Of a stretch of 64,000 bases of DNA, positions 58,560 through 64,000 are shown piece by piece. The notes beneath the pieces are model-generated. The model worked only from the letters and a program-made list of their open reading frames with translations, did no database searches and was not told where the DNA came from. The DNA lies in NCBI GenBank assembly GCA_040285825.1, contig JAUPSS010000002.1, positions 2,046,001 to 2,110,000 on the forward strand, given 5' to 3'. Positions within the stretch are counted from its first letter, which is position 1, and every line of letters starts with the position of its first letter. Position numbers and translations under genes: made by a program. Origin of the DNA: Eukaryota sp. TZLM1-RC (taxonomy: Eukaryota; Metamonada: BaSk clade).

Positions 58560-60320
58560 CAGACTGGTTTAGACCAGGTCTATATAAAATTTATAAGTAT
58601 AATAGCACTTCTGGGGAAGATTATACGGTAGTTAGAAAGGTTCACGAGTACTACTTATCAACGTCCAACCCTGATCTCGTTGAGATGAGACCCGCTTCTC
58701 AACCGTTCAGGCTGCTTCTTGTGGAACAAGGAGATACCTTTAAACGAGATTATGCCAATATGAGAACGGCAGTCGTCTCCACCTACAGGTCTCCTCCTAA
58801 CCATCATAACCTACAAATTGGAGACACCTGGGTTTACAACAAAGTTTTGCCTTCACCCCAATCTTAGGAATAGAGAATACGCCTTTTCAAAGTATTAGAC
58901 CTTTCAGGCATCCATCCAATTCGATGTTCAAGAGGAACCAATACCTCTTCAAAAACTCCAAATAGACAAGGTACCGAAGCCTGGTAATCAGGACATTCAT
59001 ATGGAAGTCCTCACCATCCAACTTTCAAATATTACCCCACCACTGGAAGAGTCGACCTCATATCAAACAGGTCCAGGATTGAATAGACAAGACCTAGTAA
59101 CGTCTCGGTCACAAACGTCATTTAATATACATGACCCATTTCAGATACTTGACTTAAATTTACAATCTCACGTTGGATATCATTACAGAACAAAGTTTGT
59201 AAAACATGAAATGATCCATGACCACCCAGACTCGAATTTCCAAAAACTCAAATGAAATGAGTACATTTTCTATTGGAGTTTGCACTCTGGGACACTACAG
59301 GTAGAGGAGGTACAACAAATGTCGATAAAATAGAAATGCCTCAATCGAGTTAAACCAAACAACAAAAACAGATCGCTGACATGGTTAATAGTCTATCTCA
59401 GTTGCTAGCAATTGAGGGAGGCGACACAACTGAGATAAAACAACAGATAGATTCATTACGGTCTCAGCTTGATTCGCTTCAGACACCAAAAATATACAGA
59501 ATAGACCTCAATTTCATTCACAAGATAGGGCCACCAATTCACGCATACGACATGCTCAGGACCATTTTGGCAACGACCAACTTCCTAGAAATTTCGGATT
59601 GCATCAGCGCAAGAACCATATCACTTTGAAAACAACAACAGATTCTTAGCACAGAGCCAACAGACGCAGCAATTTTACTGCTTTTTGTAGAAATAGTCAA
59701 TTCAATTCACTCCATGACGCCCAATTAGCCCTTCACAAACTCCAATTCAATTACCGTAAAATCAATTCAATCGAAGACGCACAAAGGGAATTTGCGATAT
59801 ACATGGAAAACTCTGGGGACATCCTGAGAATGTTTACGTACATAACAGATGTATCATCTAGGATCGAAGATGTAAATTACTCGAGTGGAATGATTTTTTT
59901 GTTGACTCTTTCAATGTCAACAGTGGCTCATGTTTTTTCAACAGACATTAACAACTTACCTTTCACTGAGCCTCTGTTCGACGAATTTTGTAAATACAGT
60001 TATCGAAAGGACACGCTAGTAAGCTTCCTCCAATTAACAAGAAAGGTCAAAAACGACTTGCTGACATAGATAAAAGTCGCTCAGAACAGAGAGACGGTTC
60101 AGCTATTGAGAAGAGCCGCTTCCAGATCCAAAATTAAAACAGGTGATTTCCACACCTAAGCTGGGAAGAAAAAGACCAGCTAGCCCGATTCATCCACCCA
60201 AATTTGAGGAAAGCAAAGCATTACAGAGGAAGCCACAAATTCTGCACTTTTTGCTCAGAAATCAGGCCATGTCATAGCAAAATGTGAAAACCCTGGATGC
60301 ACCAGATCTTTGCTTCCTAT
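58560..60320 (+). pseudogene. Gypsy gag region
   Basis: Interrupted frames such as RKVHEYYLSTSNPDLVEMRP, YRIDLNFIHKIGPPIHAYDM and YSSGMIFLLTLSMSTVAHVF form a helical Gag-like region. Near 60240 a CCHC zinc knuckle is visible only across a frameshift (CTFC, then SGHVIAKC). No intact frame. Confidence 0.6.
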
Positions 60321-60689
60321 CAACCAACCTAGAAGCGTTGGCAACAGTAGAGCCCGAGGTAAACCATTCAGAGATAGTTTCGATACTTTTAAAAATATTC
60401 ATAGAGGCCGTGGTAGAAGCCAAGGTAGATTTAGGTGCCGAGGTGGCGATGGTGCAAAAGGCAAAAAAAATTGTGGATATATCGTCGCACGCTACAGCTC
60501 CCGAATTGAGCCCTATTCATTCAACTGGCGAATCGGTACATACAGCTCAAGCATCCCTTTTGAACCCACTCTTTTTCTGTGATACTAATAAATTGAATAA
60601 ATATTTGAGTTTAAACAGCCTAGAAAGAGATTTATGCAATCGAGCAGATGAATTTGCACCTTGTGTTAACCGCAACAGATCCAAGCAGC

Positions 60690-62400
60690 CGTAGTTCTTA
60701 GAGCTTCAGGTTAGAATCAACGATACTGTCATAAAAGACATGACAGATACAGCTGCATTTTGTTCAATCATTTTCCTTGACCTAGCAAATAAGTGTTCAA
60801 TGTCCATAAACGAAAACAACATAAGACAATTTATCCCTGCTAGCAATGTATCAACGAATTAGGCAGCGAGTGCACAAGGCATTCTGACGTTCAATGTGGA
60901 CAGCATCGCGAACCAAGTATCAGTAAAACATGCTCTCCCCATCATACCAGGTTCGAACAAATTTTTGATTTGGGTAGACATGTTACAACAACTTGGGCTA
61001 CTGACATCTGACCGTTTAGTTATCTTACCAGACGAAGAATGCTGCACCCTGCTAAATGCTGAAGCAATTTTTGCTAACAGAATTCAACTCACAAAATTTG
61101 TCATGCAGAATCAATTTCTTGCAGTGAAGAGGATTTTAGTCAGCAATTGGGTAAATCTGGATGTGAGATTTATTTAGATGATATTGAGTATAATAAAAGT
61201 GTCTGATATTTTAGCTCAATACAAGGACGTACTCATCGAAAAGCCCAATAAAGATGGAATCAATTGTCCACCAATGACAATCACCTTCTACAATACTGAT
61301 ACAATTGTACACAAACCAGCTGGGGGCCTCAAGCCAAAGAAATTACAAATATTCAATCAGATGTTTGATGAATTGATTGAATTGGCTATGCAATTCAAAC
61401 AACAAAAAATTAGCAAGAAACGAGTAAATGCTTTAATAAACAAACTTGCTCCAAAACTATCAAAGAAGTACGGTCACTAGTTTGCTCAGTCAATTTCATA
61501 AGAGATTGGCTCCCAAATATTTCACAACTATCAGTACCCATAAATGAGTTAATAAAACACAAACAACGTAGTGTAAGTTGGGAAGTCAAACACCATCAAT
61601 TATTAGATCAAATAAAACAACTTATAATAAATCACATGCCTCTGGAATTACTTTCACCAGACAAACGCATTCTGATTAGCACTGATGCATCTGACATCGC
61701 AGTAGGAGTAGTCATTTGGCAAGAAATCACACCTTATGCACCGCATTAAAAGTTAGAAAAGTAAAACCAATATCCCTCTGTAGTAGGATTTTAACCGATA
61801 CTCAAAAGTGTTGGTCTACTTTACAAAAATAACTATACGCGATGTTAATTATATTAACAGAAAGTCATCTGGAAAGCTTTATCATTGCTAGACAGCTGAC
61901 CACTTTTACGGATCACAGGAATACTACATTCCTTGGTACGGTTCCCGAAAAAAACACAATCGTCAAGAGCTGATTACCTATTTTGTCAGAATTCGACTTC
62001 GATATTGTACATGAAGAAGGAGAAAACCATCACTCGGCTGATATGATGTCAAGAAACATACATACAAATTTAGAAAATGCGGAAATAAAACACATCAATT
62101 ACCCACATGATCCCCTTTGGCACGGTGATATACCACCTTCTGTCGACCATTCTGATTATAAAGATCCAGACCCAATTCAAATTTTCAAATATACAAAGCA
62201 TCCAGATTTACCCATTTTTTCAAATTGGCTCTCAAAAGTTAGATCAGAGCAACAACTAGCCATTAGCAATAATTATCCATTATTTAATAACGCTGCACTA
62301 TGCAAAAACACAGAAATCCGGTTAAATGATAAAAGTAAAATGATTATACCGACCAAACTAAGGAAAAAAACACTTAACCTAATACACGGTTGAACCCAAT
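60690..62400 (+). pseudogene. Gypsy protease, reverse transcriptase (core missing) and RNase H
   Basis: Protease remnant: DTAAFCSIIFLDLA near 60750, with Ala in place of the Gly of the D-T/S-G triad. RT N-terminal part: YKDVLIEKPNKDGINCPP near 61220. Then the sequence jumps at about 61440-61480 to the RT connection (RDWLPNISQLSVPINELIK), so the FxDD catalytic core is absent. RNase H: ILISTDASDIAVGVVIWQE near 61670 and FDFDIVHEEGENHHSADMMSRN near 61990. Frame stops throughout. Confidence 0.75.
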
Positions 62401-63379
62401 CAGACCACCCTAGTAAAAACGAAAGTCTTCATAAACTATTCAGAAGCGATTTCTACTGGCCAAATATGAGAAAAGATCTCATCAAACATATAGAACGTTG
62501 TCCTACTTGCCAGAAAACAGCACTAGTTAAGCAATCAAAGACTCCCTCAACTGTTTCCAAGTGAACTAACCGCCCCTTCGCAAAATTAAACGTGGATACT
62601 ATTGGCCCCACTCAATAAGAACAACAATGATTCTAAATATTGATTATTTCTTGTCGATCAAATTGATTTGCCAAAAATTGTCAATTATAATATCTAATTC
62701 AATTTTTTATCATTCTGAAAGTAATGAATTGCTCGAAAGAAAACATCGAGATGTGATACAATGTATAGGAAATTTTTGAAAGACTACAACGACTATGATG
62801 CATGGTGTCACATATCTACCATTAACTCAACTATTTATTCATAAAACCAAAAGCAGAATAACAAATCACACTCCATATGAATTGATGTTTGGGTCATCTA
62901 TCAGCCCATGATCAGATCCTGCTAACATAATAGGAGGTATTTTCGATTTCGAATCCAATGTGCTACTTTTGCAAGACCTCAAATTGAAGAATGATAGTCT
63001 CCAAAAGAAATTGGAAGAAGCAAAGCATCACCAATTATTAAACAGACCCAGTCATACGAAAAACACAGATAAAAACACATTTAATATTGCTGACTATGTT
63101 CTTCGAAAGACTAAACAACCTTATAAATTACATGGATTTTGGTTAGGCCCATATTTGGTTTCAGAAAACGCTTCCACCTCCACATTATTAATAAACAACC
63201 TGACGACTGCTGAACAAACAAAAATATCTAGGAGGGACTGTAAAATTCATAACGCTGACGATCCTAACGATGTTGATCTACTTAGGGCAATCGCAGCTAC
63301 TAATTCAGGTGAACATGTCATCGAGGAAATCCTTGACGAGTATAATACTGCTCAAGGATCCTTCTGTACTGTGAGATGA
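62380..63379 (+). pseudogene. Gypsy integrase
   Basis: HHCC zinc domain HPSKNESLHKLFRSDFYWP and RCPTCQK (62400-62510), core pieces VDTIGPTQ and SNELLERKHRDVIQ, NHTPYELMFGS, and a C-terminal frame 62960-63379 with YVLRKTKQPYKLHGFWLGPYLV, the GPY/F module of chromovirus-type integrases. No chromodomain was noticed. Stops and frameshifts break the core. Confidence 0.75.
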
Positions 63380-63899
63380 TTTGGTGGAGATTCTACTACT
63401 ACGAGGAACCACTCCATTCTTTCAGATACTCAGAAGGGTATCAACGATTTAATAATAAACGATTTAATAAGAAACCTATTGAAAGAAAACGTAAATCTAT
63501 TAAATCCAATAGCGCAGCTCAGGCTCTCTGCGTGCCTCAGCGAAAGCGTTATCCGCAAAGGAAGCGGAAAATCTACTGTACGTAATTTTAATTAAGAAAA
63601 CGGGAGAAGGTAGTGTAAAATCTCACTGGTGAGTACCTAAGTATATATATAGAATAACATTAAATAAAATTATATTTTTTTAATCCGGTTTACACCAACA
63701 CCTACTAACATACAGCTAGCATAAAGCCTAACGGCAACAAATTTACAGTACTTTCCTTTTTTCTTTTGCTATTCCAATATCCAAAGCCAATCTCAATATT
63801 GTGTCCATCAGTATTCAATTTAACTTTCAATCTGTTGATCCCGTTGGACTCACATTTTTGTTTATTCATGTATTTGTACAAAGTCTGGCGCCTAACAGA

Positions 63900-64000
63900 G
63901 GACCTTTGTCAAATGGGATAGTGTTGCCTAAAGTCTAATGTGGTTAAAGAAAAGTCAATGAGGAAAAGTTGATTTATTTTCTAATCATATCATATAAGTC
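63900..64000 (-). repeat. TRIM-like LTR at the window edge
   Basis: From TGTTGCCTAAAGTCTAATG (about 63925) onward the sequence matches the LTR of array unit 8 (50087-50183) closely and runs off the window. The ATAATTATTGGCC flank seen next to array LTRs is absent, so this could be a solo LTR or a diverged element. Confidence 0.6.

Larger units (their letters stand above)
58484..63665 (+). mobile_element. Ty3/Gypsy-type LTR retrotransposon, degenerate
   Basis: Terminal direct repeats: TGTAGGTATCTTACTAGTGA at 58484 and TGTAAAATCTCACTGGTGA at 63614, each followed by AATACC/GTACCTAAGTAT..ATATAG. A purine tract (AAGAAAACGGGAGAAGG) sits immediately before the right repeat. The inner order is gag, zinc knuckle, protease, RT, RNase H, integrase with GPY/F end, the Ty3/Gypsy order. 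The LTRs look very short (about 40-60 bp recognisable). Coding is broken by many stops. Confidence 0.8.

Noticed and set aside
1-64000. A non-standard genetic code
   Set aside because: TGA ends the NEK gene, TAG ends dUTPase and GT22, TAA ends GNPTAB and the carbamoyltransferase, and none appears inside intact genes.
63600-64000. End of the Gypsy element continuing to the window edge
   Set aside because: The right terminal repeat begins at 63614 and the last ~80 bases match the TRIM-like LTR instead.

Overview
The window is nuclear DNA of a flagellated, AT-rich protist. It has spliceosomal introns with GT..AG ends that are only about 29-33 nt long, a eukaryotic tRNA-Leu, a NEK kinase, the BBSome subunit BBS4, an Arf-like GTPase, a Stealth/GNPTAB phosphotransferase, an EDC4-like decapping scaffold and a GT22 mannosyltransferase. 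TAA, TAG and TGA all end clear genes, so the standard code applies. I cannot name the species. A YgeW-type carbamoyltransferase and an SsnA-type aminohydrolase, both known from anaerobic bacterial purine/amidine catabolism, suggest an anaerobic or gut-associated lifestyle (inference).

Layout: 0-5.3 kb holds a retrotransposon tail, a NEK kinase and GNPTAB (minus). 5.25-15.4 kb is framed by two inverted, nearly identical Fanzor (eukaryotic TnpB-like) elements; between them lie a truncated second Fanzor family, the ygeW-like gene and decayed DNA. 15.4-22.8 kb is gene-dense: a small ORF, an unrecognised 739-aa helical protein, an EDC4-like protein and the ssnA-like gene. 22.8-26.3 kb is a nested set of non-LTR retrotransposon pieces with a C-terminal restriction-like endonuclease. 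26.6-36.1 kb holds the GT22 enzyme, an ARF-like GTPase, BBS4, a third Fanzor family (pseudogene), dUTPase and a secreted permuted-papain-like protein. 36.2-39.5 kb is a retrotransposon tail, a fourth Fanzor fragment and a longer family-2 Fanzor pseudogene.

39.5-50.2 kb is a head-to-tail array of eight ~1.4-kb units. Each unit is an internal region next to a 96-97 bp TGTTG..CAACA repeat preceded by a polypurine tract, so I read it as a tandem array of a miniature LTR retrotransposon (TRIM-like) carrying its own ORF. A solitary, diverged copy with two LTRs and a 4-bp target duplication lies at 54.4-55.5 kb. Around these are a tRNA-Leu(AAG), a mariner/pogo-like element with ~50-bp inverted repeats and more decayed Fanzor and RT pieces. 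56.3-57.8 kb has a zinc-binding protein and a Nicolin-like gene; 58.5-63.7 kb is a decayed Ty3/Gypsy element with very short LTRs.

The standout observations are at least four unrelated or distantly related Fanzor lineages in one 64-kb window (all broken), the TRIM-like array, the linked YgeW/SsnA pair, and a conserved ~65-bp block ending at the start codon of BBS4, the papain-like gene and the Nicolin-like gene. The last looks like a shared promoter.
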